Below are positions 49,823 to 61,390 of a stretch of 64,000 bases of DNA, one piece after another; positions within the stretch are counted from its first letter, which is position 1, and each line of letters opens with the position of its first letter. Origin of the DNA: Amycolatopsis alba DSM 44262 (GTDB taxonomy: Bacteria; Actinomycetota; Actinomycetes; Mycobacteriales; Pseudonocardiaceae); assembly GCF_000384215.1 (NCBI RefSeq), contig NZ_KB913032.1:3427665-3491664 (forward strand). Reading direction: 5' to 3'. The translations under genes and the position numbers were made by a program. The notes beneath the pieces were generated by a model, which was not told where the DNA came from, searched no databases, and saw only the letters and a program-made list of their open reading frames with translations.

Positions 49823-50476
49823 CTACCAGGCCGTGGCGAGGTCGGCGTGCTGCCGGACCCAGGCGTGCATGACGATCCCGGCGGCGACACCGGCGTTGAT
49901 CGAGCGGGTCGTGCCGAACTGCGCGATCGAAACCACCAGCGACGCGGTCTTCTGCGCCTCGGCCGACAGACCCGGCCCTTCCTGGCCGAACAGCAGGACA
50001 CACTCGCGCGGCAGCTCGGCGGTCTCGACGGGCTGCGAGCCAGGAGTGTTGTCGACGGCGACCACGGCGAGGCCTTCCGTGGCGGCGAAGGTCAGCAGGC
50101 CGTTGACGTCCTCGTGGTGGAGAAGGTGCTGGTAGCGGTCGGTCACCATGGCGCCGCGCCGGTTCCAGCGCCGCCGTCCGACGATGTGCACGGCGGCCGC
50201 GGCGAACGCGTTCGCCGTCCGGACCACGGTGCCGATGTTGTGGTCGTGCTGGAAGTTCTCGATCGCCACGTGGAACGGGTGCCGACGGCCGTCCACATCG
50301 GACACGATGGCCTCGCGCCGCCAGTAGCGGTACGGGTCGACGACGTTGCGGCGGTCGCCATTGGCCAGGAGTTCCGGGTCGTAGCGCTCGTCCGCGGGCC
50401 ACTCGCCCTCCCACGGACCGACGCCGACCTCTTCCCGTGCCACCCATTCGGTGGGGCCGGCCTCTTCCTCAGTCAC
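49823..50476 (-). CDS. TrmH-family RNA methyltransferase (SpoU)
   Basis: A 217-residue SPOUT-fold RNA methyltransferase with a trefoil knot. Motif 1 is NIGTVVRTANAFAAAAVHIV, motif 2 VLLFGQEGPGLS, motif 3 SINAGVAAGIVMHAW. It methylates a ribose in tRNA or rRNA using S-adenosylmethionine. The GTG at 50476 is chosen because it lies just after the DUF2784 stop; the longer frame would overlap that gene entirely. Backbone gene, beside DUF2784 and pyrE as in M. tuberculosis Rv0380c-Rv0382c (from memory). Confidence 0.9.
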   Translation of the reverse strand: MTEEEAGPTEWVAREEVGVGPWEGEWPADERYDPELLANGDRRNVVDPYRYWRREAIVSDVDGRRHPFHVAIENFQHDHNIGTVVRTANAFAAAAVHIVGRRRWNRRGAMVTDRYQHLLHHEDVNGLLTFAATEGLAVVAVDNTPGSQPVETAELPRECVLLFGQEGPGLSAEAQKTASLVVSIAQFGTTRSINAGVAAGIVMHAWVRQHADLATAW

Positions 50477-50490
50477 CGGGTGATTGTCAC

Positions 50491-50883
50491 TCAGCCCATG
50501 CTGACGCGGTGCGCCGGTGCGTCCCCGTCCTGGTGGCGGTGGCGCCACCGCTGGTACGCGCCGACGTAGGAGATGATCACCGTCGCCATCGCGATCACGA
50601 CGACGAACGGCAGCGACGAGCGTGAGAACACCGTGTCGTAGAGGTAGTAGGCGTTGAAGCCGCCGGGCAGGTCGCCGAGGCCCTGCAGGTGCCGGAAGTA
50701 GTTCTCGGCGGCCGTCAGCGGGCACGGCCACGGGAAGACGTTGACGAGAACCCCCCATGCGGCGAAGAACACATGCACGAAGATCACCTTCGGCCACCGC
50801 CAGGCGAGAAAACCACCGAATCCGATGAACAGCAGCGCGAAAATATGCACCGCGACCGTCACGTTCGCCAGGAAACCTGCCAC
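50491..50883 (-). CDS. DUF2784 membrane protein
   Basis: A 130-residue protein with four predicted helices: NVTVAVHIFALLFIGFGGFL, VIFVHVFFAAWGVLVNVF, then LPFVVVIAMATVIISYVG. WPCPLTAAENYFRHLQG is the conserved DUF2784 segment. Function is unknown. Start is GTG 50883. It is 14 bases upstream of the TrmH gene and probably cotranscribed. The pyrE terminator ends just upstream. Confidence 0.9.
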   Translation of the reverse strand: MAGFLANVTVAVHIFALLFIGFGGFLAWRWPKVIFVHVFFAAWGVLVNVFPWPCPLTAAENYFRHLQGLGDLPGGFNAYYLYDTVFSRSSLPFVVVIAMATVIISYVGAYQRWRHRHQDGDAPAHRVSMG

Positions 50884-50950
50884 CTCAAGCCCCCTCTCAC
50901 ACCCCTACCAGCGACGTTACCCCTTTCGTCTTGAGAAACGCTCACGAAAA

Positions 50951-50990
50951 AAGGGGGCATCCTCCGTTCGCACACGGAGGATGCCCCCTT
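50951..50990 (-). terminator. Rho-independent terminator of pyrE
   Basis: Perfect 16-bp arms AAGGGGGCATCCTCCG (50951-50966) and its complement (50975-50990) flank TTCGCACA. Read on the minus strand the stem is followed by a run of six T. It lies 14 bases past the pyrE stop and is the only hairpin in the window with a classical T-run. Confidence 0.92.
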
Positions 50991-51003
50991 CGGGACGTTG
51001 TAA

Positions 51004-51567
51004 TCAGGACAGACCGAGATCGTCCTTGTTCAGGATGTAACGGTATTCGAGGCCTTCCTTCTCGATGGCCTCGCGCGCTCCGGTGTCCCTGTCGACGACG
51101 GTCGCGACACCGACCACGTTCGCTCCGGCCTCGCGAAGCGCCTCGACGGCGGTGAGCACGCTGCCGCCGGTGGTCGAGGTGTCCTCGACGGCCAGCACGC
51201 GCTGCCCGAGCACCTCGACACCTTCGATCCGGCGCTGCATGCCGTGCGCCTTGGCCCCCTTGCGGACCACGAACGCGTCAAGCACGACACCGTCGGTCGC
51301 CGCGGAGTGCAGCATGGCCAGGGCCACCGGGTCCGCGCCGAGGGTCAGGCCACCGGCGGCGACGTAGCTCCAGTCGTGGGTGAGCTGGCGAAGCAGCTTC
51401 CCGATGAGCGGCGCGGCCGCGTGATGCAGCGTCGCCCGCCGGAGGTCGATGTAGTAGTCGGCTTCCTTGCCGGAAGACAACGTCACCTTGCCGTGTACGA
51501 CGGCGAGCTCGCCGACCAGTCTCGCCAGTTCGAGTTTCGCCGCTTGATCCAAACCGGGGTACGCCAC
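51004..51567 (-). CDS. pyrE: Orotate phosphoribosyltransferase
   Basis: A 187-residue enzyme that joins orotate and PRPP to make orotidine 5'-phosphate in pyrimidine synthesis. The PRPP-binding loop is VLAVEDTSTTGGSVLTAVEA (about residues 120-139). LSSGKEADYYIDLRRATLHH is the orotate-site region and VVRKGAKAHGMQRRIEG the flexible loop. GTG 51567 (VAYPGLDQAAKLE) gives the family length; the frame opens at 51621. Backbone gene (Rv0382c in M. tuberculosis, from memory), ending in the T-run terminator. Confidence 0.96.
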   Translation of the reverse strand: MAYPGLDQAAKLELARLVGELAVVHGKVTLSSGKEADYYIDLRRATLHHAAAPLIGKLLRQLTHDWSYVAAGGLTLGADPVALAMLHSAATDGVVLDAFVVRKGAKAHGMQRRIEGVEVLGQRVLAVEDTSTTGGSVLTAVEALREAGANVVGVATVVDRDTGAREAIEKEGLEYRYILNKDDLGLS

Positions 51568-51613
51568 GGCCGAGAGTCTTACACACGGCCCGCCGGGTCC
51601 GTCGACGGTAGCT

Positions 51614-54148
51614 CTAGTCATTGCCGGACGTCGCCGCGTCGACGGCCGGGCCGCGGGTCGCCGCCCAGGCCGGGACCAGGGTCGCCACCAGCGCGAGCGC
51701 CGCGGCGAGCCCGATGATCGACAGGTAGATCAGCGGCGAACCCATCGGCAGCAGGGAATCGGCCGCCACCAGGCAGAACGGGACGATCGAGCCCGCCGCG
51801 ACGACGGTGCCGAGCACGATCCCGATCAGTGCGACGAGGCCGCCTTCGAAACCGGCCATCCGCAGCACCTGTGCCCTGGTCGAACCGGTGAGCCGCTGGA
51901 GGCCGAATTCGCGGCGCCGCCGCACGGTCGCCATCACCAGCGTGTTGGCCACCGCGATCACCGTGTAGGCGATGATCATCCCGACCAGCAGGTAGTTCAC
52001 CCACGCGCCGACGGCCTGGTCCTTGTCATGCGCCGCGATGAGCACGCTCCGGTCGCCGACGGACACCGGCTGCCCGGCCGTCGCCTCGCGAAGCCGTTCG
52101 GTGAACGCCGCCGGATCGACGTCCGGCGCGGCGCGGACCAGCATCTGCGGGGCGAGTCCGGCGGTGGTGTGCGGGGCCAGCAGATCGGCCGGGAGCAGCA
52201 GGCTCTCGAACCCCCGGCGCTGGCTGGTCACCGCTACGACCTTGACGTCGACCGGGGTGCCGTCACCGAGCCGCAGGCTCACCGTGTCACCGACGCCGCG
52301 GTTGTAGTCCTTCGCGTAGACGTCGGGGAGCGCGATGGTCCTGCCGGTCAGCGCCTTCAGGTCGCCCTGGGTCACCTTGGTGTCGATCGTCGCGTTCGCG
52401 CCGGAGGCGGTGAGGCCGATCGCCGGGCGTCCGTCGTCGGAGGAGTCGTACGGCGCTTCGAGGAACACGCTGCTGGTGACGTACTCGGAGGCTCCGGCGA
52501 CACCGGGGACGGCCTGGATCCGCTGGACGAGGTCCGGGGACAGCCCGCCTGCCGCGGAACCGATCACCGCGTCGGCGCGGACGTCCTCGGTGAAGGCCTG
52601 GTTCGCCAGCTCCTGCTGGGTGGTCTGCAAGTAGATATTGGCGGTCGCGATCCCGACGGCGAGCATGATCGGGGTGACCGCGCCCGCCGCCCGGACGATC
52701 CCGGCACGGGTGTTGAGCACGGCGAGGCGCCCGTCGATGCCGCCGAGCAGGCGCATCGGCCACTGGAGGATCGCGGCCATCACCTTGGCGGCGCCGGGGG
52801 TGATCATCGCGACGCCGATCGCCCAGAGGATCACCGCGGGTCCGGCGGTGCTGGCCGCGATCGGACCGGTCATCACCGCGACGGTCACGATGGCCAGCGC
52901 GGTACCGCCGCCGAAGCAGAGGGCCGCGACCACGAACCGCGTCGGAGTCAGCCAGCGGCGGGTGACCGCTGCCTCGGCGAGCGCCTCGGTCGGCCGGATC
53001 TTCCCGGCCCGGCGGCCCGCCACGAAGGCGGCGATGAATACCGCGAGCATCGCGGCGCCCGCGCCGACGACGGCGGGCAGCCAGCCCTGGTAGAACCGCA
53101 GGACCGCGGGGGCGACGCCGTTTTCGACGAGCTGCCCGAAGAGCCATTCGCCGAGGAACGGGCCGAGCACGGCGGCGAGCGCGGTCGCGAGCAGGCCGAC
53201 GGCCAGCGCCTCGCCGAGCACCATGCGCCGCAGCTGGCGCGGGGTGGTGCCGATCGCCCGCATCAAGGCGAGTTCACGGGAGCGCTGCTGGGTGGACAGG
53301 CTCAGCGTGCTCGCGACGACGAACATCGCGACCATCACCGAAAGCCCGCCCGCCACTCCGGCGATGACGATCAGGTTGGTCCCGCTCGTGTCGGCCTCGG
53401 GGAACTCCGCGACACCGCGGTCGATGCCGGTCAGGACGTTCGCCCCGGTCGCGACCTCGGCGACCTTCGCCTGCACCGCTTCGACGTCGGCGCCCGGCTT
53501 GGTGAAGACACCGATGGCGTCGGCCTTGCCGGGGTATCCGGAGAGCCGGGCGGCGTCGGCGGCGGAGAAGAACACGGCGGCCTGCGTGATCGAACGCGGC
53601 GCACCGGCCACACCGGCGACGCGGAACGATTCGGTCTTGCCGTGCGCGGCGACCTCGACGACATCGCCGGGCTTCAAGCCCGACGCGGACTCGACGACGA
53701 TCTCGCCCGCGGCGGGCGCGGTACCCGTGACCAGTGCGTACGGGGTCAGCGCGGCGGAATCCCAGGCGTGGCCGAGTGCGGGCCGCCCGCCCGTCGCGAG
53801 CGGGAAGCTCACTTCGCCGACCACGTCCGAGACGCCGGGGACGGACCTCAGGCGGGAGACCAGTCCGTCGTCGAGCCGGACGCGCTCGGGAAGCCGCGCG
53901 TCCTCGAACTTGCGTTTGTCGTCGCCGTCGAGGGTGGCCGGGTCTTCCTTGGGCATTTCGAAGGTCTGGCCGCCGGTGACGACGATCGGGGCGGCGGCCA
54001 GGCGCTGCGATTCCGCGTTGCTGCGGATCCCGGTCTCCATCAGGCCACCGCAGGAGGCGACGATCAGCGCGCCGAAGAAGACGGCGATGAAGGTGCCGAT
54101 GAACCCGCCCTTGCGCAGGCGCAGGGTCCGGAAGGCGAGTCGCAGCAT
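51614..54148 (-). CDS. ABC transporter permease, MacB/FtsX-type, double FtsX
   Basis: An 844-residue permease with an N-terminal helix (AFRTLRLRKGGFIGTFIAVF), a large external region, a three-helix FtsX block (LIVIAGVAGGLSVMVAMFVV; SLSTQQRSRELALMRAIG). There is a second external region and a second FtsX block at the C-terminus (VNYLLVGMIIAYTVIAVANT; VRRRREFGLQRLTGSTRAQV). This topology exports or moves lipids, peptides or drugs without import. ATG 54148 overlaps the ATPase stop (ATGA). It works with the ATPase at 54148-54906. Confidence 0.94.
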   Translation of the reverse strand: MLRLAFRTLRLRKGGFIGTFIAVFFGALIVASCGGLMETGIRSNAESQRLAAAPIVVTGGQTFEMPKEDPATLDGDDKRKFEDARLPERVRLDDGLVSRLRSVPGVSDVVGEVSFPLATGGRPALGHAWDSAALTPYALVTGTAPAAGEIVVESASGLKPGDVVEVAAHGKTESFRVAGVAGAPRSITQAAVFFSAADAARLSGYPGKADAIGVFTKPGADVEAVQAKVAEVATGANVLTGIDRGVAEFPEADTSGTNLIVIAGVAGGLSVMVAMFVVASTLSLSTQQRSRELALMRAIGTTPRQLRRMVLGEALAVGLLATALAAVLGPFLGEWLFGQLVENGVAPAVLRFYQGWLPAVVGAGAAMLAVFIAAFVAGRRAGKIRPTEALAEAAVTRRWLTPTRFVVAALCFGGGTALAIVTVAVMTGPIAASTAGPAVILWAIGVAMITPGAAKVMAAILQWPMRLLGGIDGRLAVLNTRAGIVRAAGAVTPIMLAVGIATANIYLQTTQQELANQAFTEDVRADAVIGSAAGGLSPDLVQRIQAVPGVAGASEYVTSSVFLEAPYDSSDDGRPAIGLTASGANATIDTKVTQGDLKALTGRTIALPDVYAKDYNRGVGDTVSLRLGDGTPVDVKVVAVTSQRRGFESLLLPADLLAPHTTAGLAPQMLVRAAPDVDPAAFTERLREATAGQPVSVGDRSVLIAAHDKDQAVGAWVNYLLVGMIIAYTVIAVANTLVMATVRRRREFGLQRLTGSTRAQVLRMAGFEGGLVALIGIVLGTVVAAGSIVPFCLVAADSLLPMGSPLIYLSIIGLAAALALVATLVPAWAATRGPAVDAATSGND

Positions 54149-54906
54149 CACGCACCGGCCCTGGCCGGGCTGCCCCAGGCACCCAGGTGGGTCATGCGCT
54201 CGGCGACGACGTCGGCGGTCGGCGCGTGCAGTTCGTCCGCGATCCGGCCGTCGGCGAGGAAGATGACCCGGTCGGCGTAGGAGGCGGCCATCGGGTCGTG
54301 GGTCACCATGATCACCGTCTGGCCGGTGCTGCGGACCGACTCGCGCAGCAGCGCGAGGACCTCGGCGGCGGTGCGGGTGTCGAGCGCGCCGGTCGGCTCG
54401 TCGGCGAAGACCACCGCGGGCCGGGTGACCAGCGCCCGCGCGATCGCGACGCGCTGCGCCTGCCCGCCGGAAAGCTCGCCGGGCAGGTGCTTGCGGCGGC
54501 CCCCGAGACCGACGCGGGTCAGCATTTCCTCGACGACACGGCGGTCCGGCTTGGCGCCGGCGAGCTGCTGCGGGAGCGTGACGTTCTGCTCGACGGTCAG
54601 CGCCGGGAGCAGGTTGAAGGCCTGGAAGATGAAGCCGATCCGGTCGCGGCGCAGCTTGGTCAGCTTCGTCTCGCTCATCCCGGCCAGCTCCTGCCCGTCG
54701 AGCACGACGGACCCCGACGTCGGCCGGTCCAGCCCGGCCGCGCAGTGCAGGAAGGTGCTCTTGCCCGAGCCCGAGGGCCCCATCACCGCGGTGAAACCGC
54801 CACGCGGAAAGGTCAGCGTCACCCCGTCCAGGGCGACGACGCCCTTGCCGTATTCCTTGCGGACGCCGTCGAGCCGTACCGCGTCACCGTTCCGCCCACT
54901 GTTCAT
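54148..54906 (-). CDS. ABC transporter ATPase, LolD/MacB type
   Basis: A 252-residue ATPase. Walker A GPSGSGKSTFLH (about residue 39), Q-loop, signature LSGGQAQRVAIARAL, Walker B VVFADEPTGALD and VTHDP switch. It is paired with the double-FtsX permease by a 4-base overlap. The ATG at 54906 stands 106 bp from the divergent MgtC-like gene, giving a shared regulatory region. Substrate unknown. Confidence 0.95.
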   Translation of the reverse strand: MNSGRNGDAVRLDGVRKEYGKGVVALDGVTLTFPRGGFTAVMGPSGSGKSTFLHCAAGLDRPTSGSVVLDGQELAGMSETKLTKLRRDRIGFIFQAFNLLPALTVEQNVTLPQQLAGAKPDRRVVEEMLTRVGLGGRRKHLPGELSGGQAQRVAIARALVTRPAVVFADEPTGALDTRTAAEVLALLRESVRSTGQTVIMVTHDPMAASYADRVIFLADGRIADELHAPTADVVAERMTHLGAWGSPARAGA

Positions 54907-55009
54907 GGGGAAAACCCTAGGAATCGCCGGGAGAAAACACCCTGGGGCGAGCGTGCCTCTCCTTGGTAGGGCGGGCCCTACCCGTCACCGGATCGGATGA
55001 GACCGTGAG

Positions 55010-55690
55010 GTGATGGTCTCCAACGGACAGGGCTGGCTCCAGGTCGGTGAACTGGTGATGGCGTTCGCGCTGTCGGCGGCGATCGGGCTGGAACGGCAGA
55101 TCAGGGGCAAGAGCGCCGGATTGCGGACCCAGACCATCGTGGGCACGGCGTCCGCGTTGATCCTTTTGGTCAGTAAGTACGGTTTCGGCGACATCCTCGC
55201 GACCGCGCAGGTGGTCCTCGACCCGTCCCGGATCGCCGCGCAGATCGTCTCCGGGGTCGGGTTCCTCGGCGCCGGGCTGATCATCACCCGGCAGGGCGCG
55301 ATCCGGGGGCTCACCACGGCCGCCGCGGTCTGGGAGACCGCGGCCATCGGCATGGCGGCGGGCGCCGGACTGTTCCTGCTGGCCATCGTGGTGACGGCGC
55401 TGCATTTCGTGGTGGTCCTCGGTTTCACCTGGCTGACCAAGCACCTGCCCGGTGGCACGGGCACCACCAGGCTTCGAGTGAGCTACGCGGACGGGAAAGG
55501 CGTGCTGCGCGATCTGCTGGAGCTCTGCACGAGCCGTCGCTGGTCGGTCACGTCCCTGCGGATCACCGGCGACCGCGACGGTGAGGTGACGGTGACGCTC
55601 GACCTCAGCGGACCCGGCCATGCCGACGCCCCCACCGTGCTCGCCGCGACGGACGGGGTGCGGTCGATCGAGACCGCGGACGACGACTAG
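55010..55690 (+). CDS. MgtC/SapB family membrane protein
   Basis: A 226-residue membrane protein. The MgtC core is AFALSAAIGLERQIRGKSAG, LRTQTIVGTASALILLVSKY, VSGVGFLGAGLIITRQGAIR and GLTTAAAVWETAAIGMAAGA. It has four to five helices, then a soluble C-terminal domain (about residues 150-226) of ACT-like type. MgtC proteins help survival under low magnesium or inhibit F-type ATPase. GTG 55010 and ATG 55013 are both possible starts; both give the same protein apart from one residue. Confidence 0.92.
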   Translation: MMVSNGQGWLQVGELVMAFALSAAIGLERQIRGKSAGLRTQTIVGTASALILLVSKYGFGDILATAQVVLDPSRIAAQIVSGVGFLGAGLIITRQGAIRGLTTAAAVWETAAIGMAAGAGLFLLAIVVTALHFVVVLGFTWLTKHLPGGTGTTRLRVSYADGKGVLRDLLELCTSRRWSVTSLRITGDRDGEVTVTLDLSGPGHADAPTVLAATDGVRSIETADDD

Positions 55691-55717
55691 TGCCGGTGCT
55701 CGCCTAGCCCTCCAGAG

Positions 55718-55772
55718 TGTCGCGAAAGCCACTTTCGGGACGTCTGATGTCCCGAAAGTGGCTTTCGCGACA
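55718..55772. terminator. Family-A nested hairpin, copy 3 (inverted)
   Basis: Perfect 24-bp arms (55718-55741 and 55749-55772) flank the loop GTCTGAT, the exact reverse complement of the loop at 14923-14929. So it is the same element in the opposite orientation. It lies between the convergent MgtC-like and SDR genes, where it can end both transcripts. No T-run. Confidence 0.72.
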
Positions 55773-55816
55773 TGCCGACACAGTCGGCGCCAAAGGCCCG
55801 GCGTAGGCGCAGCCGC

Positions 55817-56584
55817 TCAGGTGCGGCCCTTGCCGCCGAAACCGCCGCCGAGTTTGCGCAGCACCGCGCGCGGCAGCAGGCCACCGACCGCGACGAGCGC
55901 CTTGTACTGCAGGCTCGGCACCGAGACGACCTTGCCGCGGCGCAGATCCGCGAGCGCCTCGTCCACGACCTGCTCGACGCCGAGCCAGAACGCCTTCGGG
56001 CCGGGTTTGTCCAGGCCAGCCCGCTCGTGGAACTCCGTGGTGGTGAAGCCGGGGCAGAGCGCCATCATGCGGACGTTCTTCGGCAGCGAGGCGGCGATGC
56101 CTTCGGTGAACGACGTGACCCAGTTCTTGCTGGCCGTGTACGTCGAGCCGCGGCCGCTGAAGAAACCGGCGACCGAGCTGACGTTGATGATCGCGCCCGT
56201 GCCGCGTTCGATCATCCCCGGCAGCGCGGCGCGGGTCAGCCGCAGGACCGCGGTGACGTTGACGTCGAGCTGACGCTGCAGCGCGTCCGGCGGGATGGTC
56301 CAGAAATCGCCGTTGAGCCCGAAGCCCGCGTTGTTCACCAGGAGATCCACCGGCGCTTCCGCCAGGCGGGCTTCGACCAGCCCACGCCCTTCCACCTCGG
56401 ACAGATCGGCAGGCAGGACGACGACGTCGACGCCGTGCGCCTCGACCAGTTCCGCGGCGAAGCTCTCCAGCCTGTCGACGTCGCGGGCGACGAGCACGAG
56501 GTCGTACGCCTCGCCGGCGAGCCTGCGCGCGAACTGCGCGCCGATGCCCGCCGTGGCGCCGGTGATCAGGGCGGTTTGTGTCAT
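55817..56584 (-). CDS. SDR family NAD(P)-dependent oxidoreductase
   Basis: A 255-residue [23 protein letters not shown] (cofactor), [20 protein letters not shown] (active Ser and Tyr region) and SKNWVTSF (Lys). It ends in a basic Gly-rich tail ([13 protein letters not shown]). The C-terminal part ([20 protein letters not shown]) resembles membrane-associated SDRs of lipid metabolism. ATG 56584. It is convergent with the MgtC-like gene and divergent from the secreted protein at 56693. Confidence 0.92.
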   Translation of the reverse strand: MTQTALITGATAGIGAQFARRLAGEAYDLVLVARDVDRLESFAAELVEAHGVDVVVLPADLSEVEGRGLVEARLAEAPVDLLVNNAGFGLNGDFWTIPPDALQRQLDVNVTAVLRLTRAALPGMIERGTGAIINVSSVAGFFSGRGSTYTASKNWVTSFTEGIAASLPKNVRMMALCPGFTTTEFHERAGLDKPGPKAFWLGVEQVVDEALADLRRGKVVSVPSLQYKALVAVGGLLPRAVLRKLGGGFGGKGRT

Positions 56585-56692
56585 GACGGGAACCTACTCC
56601 TCGGTCGGGTTCCGGAAAGGTCCTGCGTGAGGGTCACCCACCGTGGGGATTTGACGTGCATTGGCGAAAGTCGGGAAGTATCGTCCCGCCCC

Positions 56693-57817
56693 ATGGGGAA
56701 GCACAGCAGGCGCAAGCCGAGCTACCTGCCCAAAGTCGCGGCCGGCGCGGCCCCGCTGGCGTTGTTGTTCGCCGGTCCGGCCACCGCGCTCGCCGCCCAG
56801 ACGGACCCGGCGATCCCGCTTCCCCTCGACCACCAGCGCGAAGGCAGCCTCGATCGCGGTGTCGGCTTCAGCAGCGAAGGGGACACATCCGTCCTTCGCG
56901 GCTTCTTGACCAGCACCGAGCGGAACGTCTACAGCAAGGACCTGGGCGACGCGAAGGTCGTCGCGGACCTCCGCCGGTCGGTCAGCGAGACCGTCGAGAC
57001 CCGCGACGGCGTCACGGCCCGCCCGGACAAGGTCGGCGCGCTCGCCGCGACGAAAAGCACCGAGGCCGTCATGCAGGGCCAGCGGGAAACGGTGAAGCTC
57101 AATCGCTACGGCAGCGTCGTCGCCGGTCACGAGACCAAACTCGAGAAGACCGGCGCGCGACTGACCGAGGCGGCGCTCGACCCGCGCACCGGCACCTCCA
57201 CCCTCGCCTCCGAGGACAGCCGCGGCGTCCGCGCGTCCGAGGGGACCTATCACTCCGTCCGCCCGTTGCCAGGCGTCGGGGTGATCAACGAGACCGAGCA
57301 GCACACCGGCGGGGAACTCGACCGGGCACTGCGGCTCGACGGCGGGTTCACCGGCGACCTCGGCGGCGCATTGGAGGCCGGCCGGTCTTCCGGGCACGGA
57401 GTCGACTTCGGCGACCTCGCCGCTGTCGGGGCGACGTCGGCACAGCACGGCGTCGGCCGGTTCAACGGCGTCCTGCCGATGGACGTCGGTTCGGGTATCG
57501 GCTACGGCCAGGAGCACGCCTTCGGCGGCACGATCGGTCCGGGGACCGGGCTGGTGACCACCGCACAGGACGCGGACCTGGGACAGCACGGCGCCGGGCT
57601 CACCGGATCCGGCTCGAACAAGATCAGCGGCGATCTCGGCATCGGCGAGGTCGCGTCCGTCCGCGGCACCGCGACGACGTCACTGCGCGGGGTCCTGCCC
57701 AGCACCGATCCGGGGCGAGTGACGCAGTCCGGGACGCTCGATCTGACCGTGCTCGGTCAGCCGTCGCACACCGGCTTCACCGCCGGCGCGCTCCCGCTGG
57801 AGCTCAAGCAGTCCTAG
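56693..57817 (+). CDS. Secreted protein of unknown function
   Basis: A 374-residue protein with a signal peptide (MGKHSRRKPSYLPKVAAGAA then PLALLFAGPATALA, cleavage before AQTDPA). The mature part is rich in Gly, Ser and charged residues and lacks Cys. Loosely repeated short segments appear (GVGVINETEQHTGG; GVGRFNGVLPMDVGSG; TATTSLRGVLPSTDPG). No catalytic motif is recognised. ATG 56693 follows a weak site; the frame runs upstream to 55772 but would destroy the signal peptide. Possibly a wall-associated or adhesive protein; this is inference. Confidence 0.75.
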   Translation: MGKHSRRKPSYLPKVAAGAAPLALLFAGPATALAAQTDPAIPLPLDHQREGSLDRGVGFSSEGDTSVLRGFLTSTERNVYSKDLGDAKVVADLRRSVSETVETRDGVTARPDKVGALAATKSTEAVMQGQRETVKLNRYGSVVAGHETKLEKTGARLTEAALDPRTGTSTLASEDSRGVRASEGTYHSVRPLPGVGVINETEQHTGGELDRALRLDGGFTGDLGGALEAGRSSGHGVDFGDLAAVGATSAQHGVGRFNGVLPMDVGSGIGYGQEHAFGGTIGPGTGLVTTAQDADLGQHGAGLTGSGSNKISGDLGIGEVASVRGTATTSLRGVLPSTDPGRVTQSGTLDLTVLGQPSHTGFTAGALPLELKQS

Positions 57818-58524
57818 CCCTGTGGCTCGACGTCCTCAGGCGAATCGGCCTGCCAGTGGCGGCCAGGGGCCGAGGCGTTGTCGTACTCCTCGTCGAACGG
57901 GTCCACGATGTCGGCGATCTCGCCGAGGTCGCGCAGCAGCCGCTCGAGCCGCGACGGCCCGGCGTTAGGGGCGACGCTCGCGAGCACCCACTCGTTCTCC
58001 AGCCACGCCACGCCGACGTCGCCGCCGAGCGAGTCGGCCGCGTCGACGAGTTCCTGTGTGATGACCTTGCGGGCACCCTCGGAATCGTCCGCGAAGGCGT
58101 AGCGCTGGCCGATCGGGCCGAGCATCTCGGGCATGTCCTGGCGCTGGAACGGCACACTGGACAGCCACATCTCCAGCGGCGTCTCGTGCACGCGGTTGCA
58201 GCGCACCGCGACCACGACCGCCGGGATCTGCCCCTCGGTCTCGATGTCGAAGATGAAGACGGGACGGCGTCCGTCGGAGGTGAAGGTGGACCCGGCCACG
58301 ACGTTGACCGCCATCTGCGCGCCGAAGTACCCGATCGCGCCGTTGGACCACTGCCGCGGCAGCCGTTCGTCCTCCTCGACGAACTGCCAGCCGCGCAGCT
58401 CGGCCCAGCGCATTCGCTCGCGATTGCGCGAGCCCTCCTTCGCCCGGTCGGCCGCGAGCAGCGCCAGCCCCGCCACCAAGGCGACGGCGGCGATGACGAA
58501 CCAGATCCACGCCGGAATACCCAC
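57814..58524 (-). CDS. Membrane-anchored protein of unknown function (Rv0383c-like)
   Basis: A 236-residue protein with one N-terminal helix (AWIWFVIAAVALVAGLALLA) and a soluble domain: GWQFVEEDERLPRQWSNGAI, GRRPVFIFDIETEGQIPAVV, VVAVRCNRVHETPLEMWLSS and GVAWLENEWVLASVAPNAG. The N-in or N-out topology is not certain. By position, next to clpB, it matches M. tuberculosis Rv0383c (from memory). GTG 58524. It overlaps the stop of the convergent secreted protein by 4 bases. Confidence 0.85.
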   Translation of the reverse strand: MGIPAWIWFVIAAVALVAGLALLAADRAKEGSRNRERMRWAELRGWQFVEEDERLPRQWSNGAIGYFGAQMAVNVVAGSTFTSDGRRPVFIFDIETEGQIPAVVVAVRCNRVHETPLEMWLSSVPFQRQDMPEMLGPIGQRYAFADDSEGARKVITQELVDAADSLGGDVGVAWLENEWVLASVAPNAGPSRLERLLRDLGEIADIVDPFDEEYDNASAPGRHWQADSPEDVEPQG

Positions 58525-58659
58525 GCCGGTCAGGGTATCCCCCTGCCCTCACCGGATGTGATCGCCGGGCGCCGTGTCGCGCGCCCCTTTCGGTGCCGGG
58601 CCCTGGAAAGCTCACGAAAGACGCGGTGAAACGTCGACAAATCGCTGTGTCGCCAAGAA

Positions 58660-58705
58660 CTCGTGAGCGGTAAGGACGGTCAGAACCGTCCTTACCGCTC
58701 ACGAG
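58660..58705. terminator. Family-B hairpin downstream of clpB
   Basis: Perfect 21-bp arms (58660-58680 and 58685-58705), core GTGAGCGGTAAGGACGG, flank CAGA. It begins 4 bases past the clpB stop on the minus strand and is the probable terminator of that gene. No T-run. Confidence 0.8.
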
Positions 58706-58708
58706 GCG

Positions 58709-61306
<2,598 letters not shown>

Positions 61307-61362
61307 CCCTCACCTCGTGCTAGGTCCTGCGAAGTCTTGTCGACAGGTACAACGTCAGGAAA

Positions 61363-61383
61363 GTTGAGTCTGTTCCGCTCAAC
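61363..61383. promoter_or_regulatory. HAIR-like HspR site upstream of clpB
   Basis: GTTGAGT, seven bases (CTGTTCC), GCTCAAC: an inverted repeat that fits the HspR consensus CTTGAGT-N7-ACTCAAG with a single change at each outer position and one inner change. It lies 57 bases before the clpB ATG and 7 bases before the stop of the upstream MFS gene. HspR-type repression of clpB is known in actinobacteria. Confidence 0.78.
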
Positions 61384-61390
61384 CCTGAAT

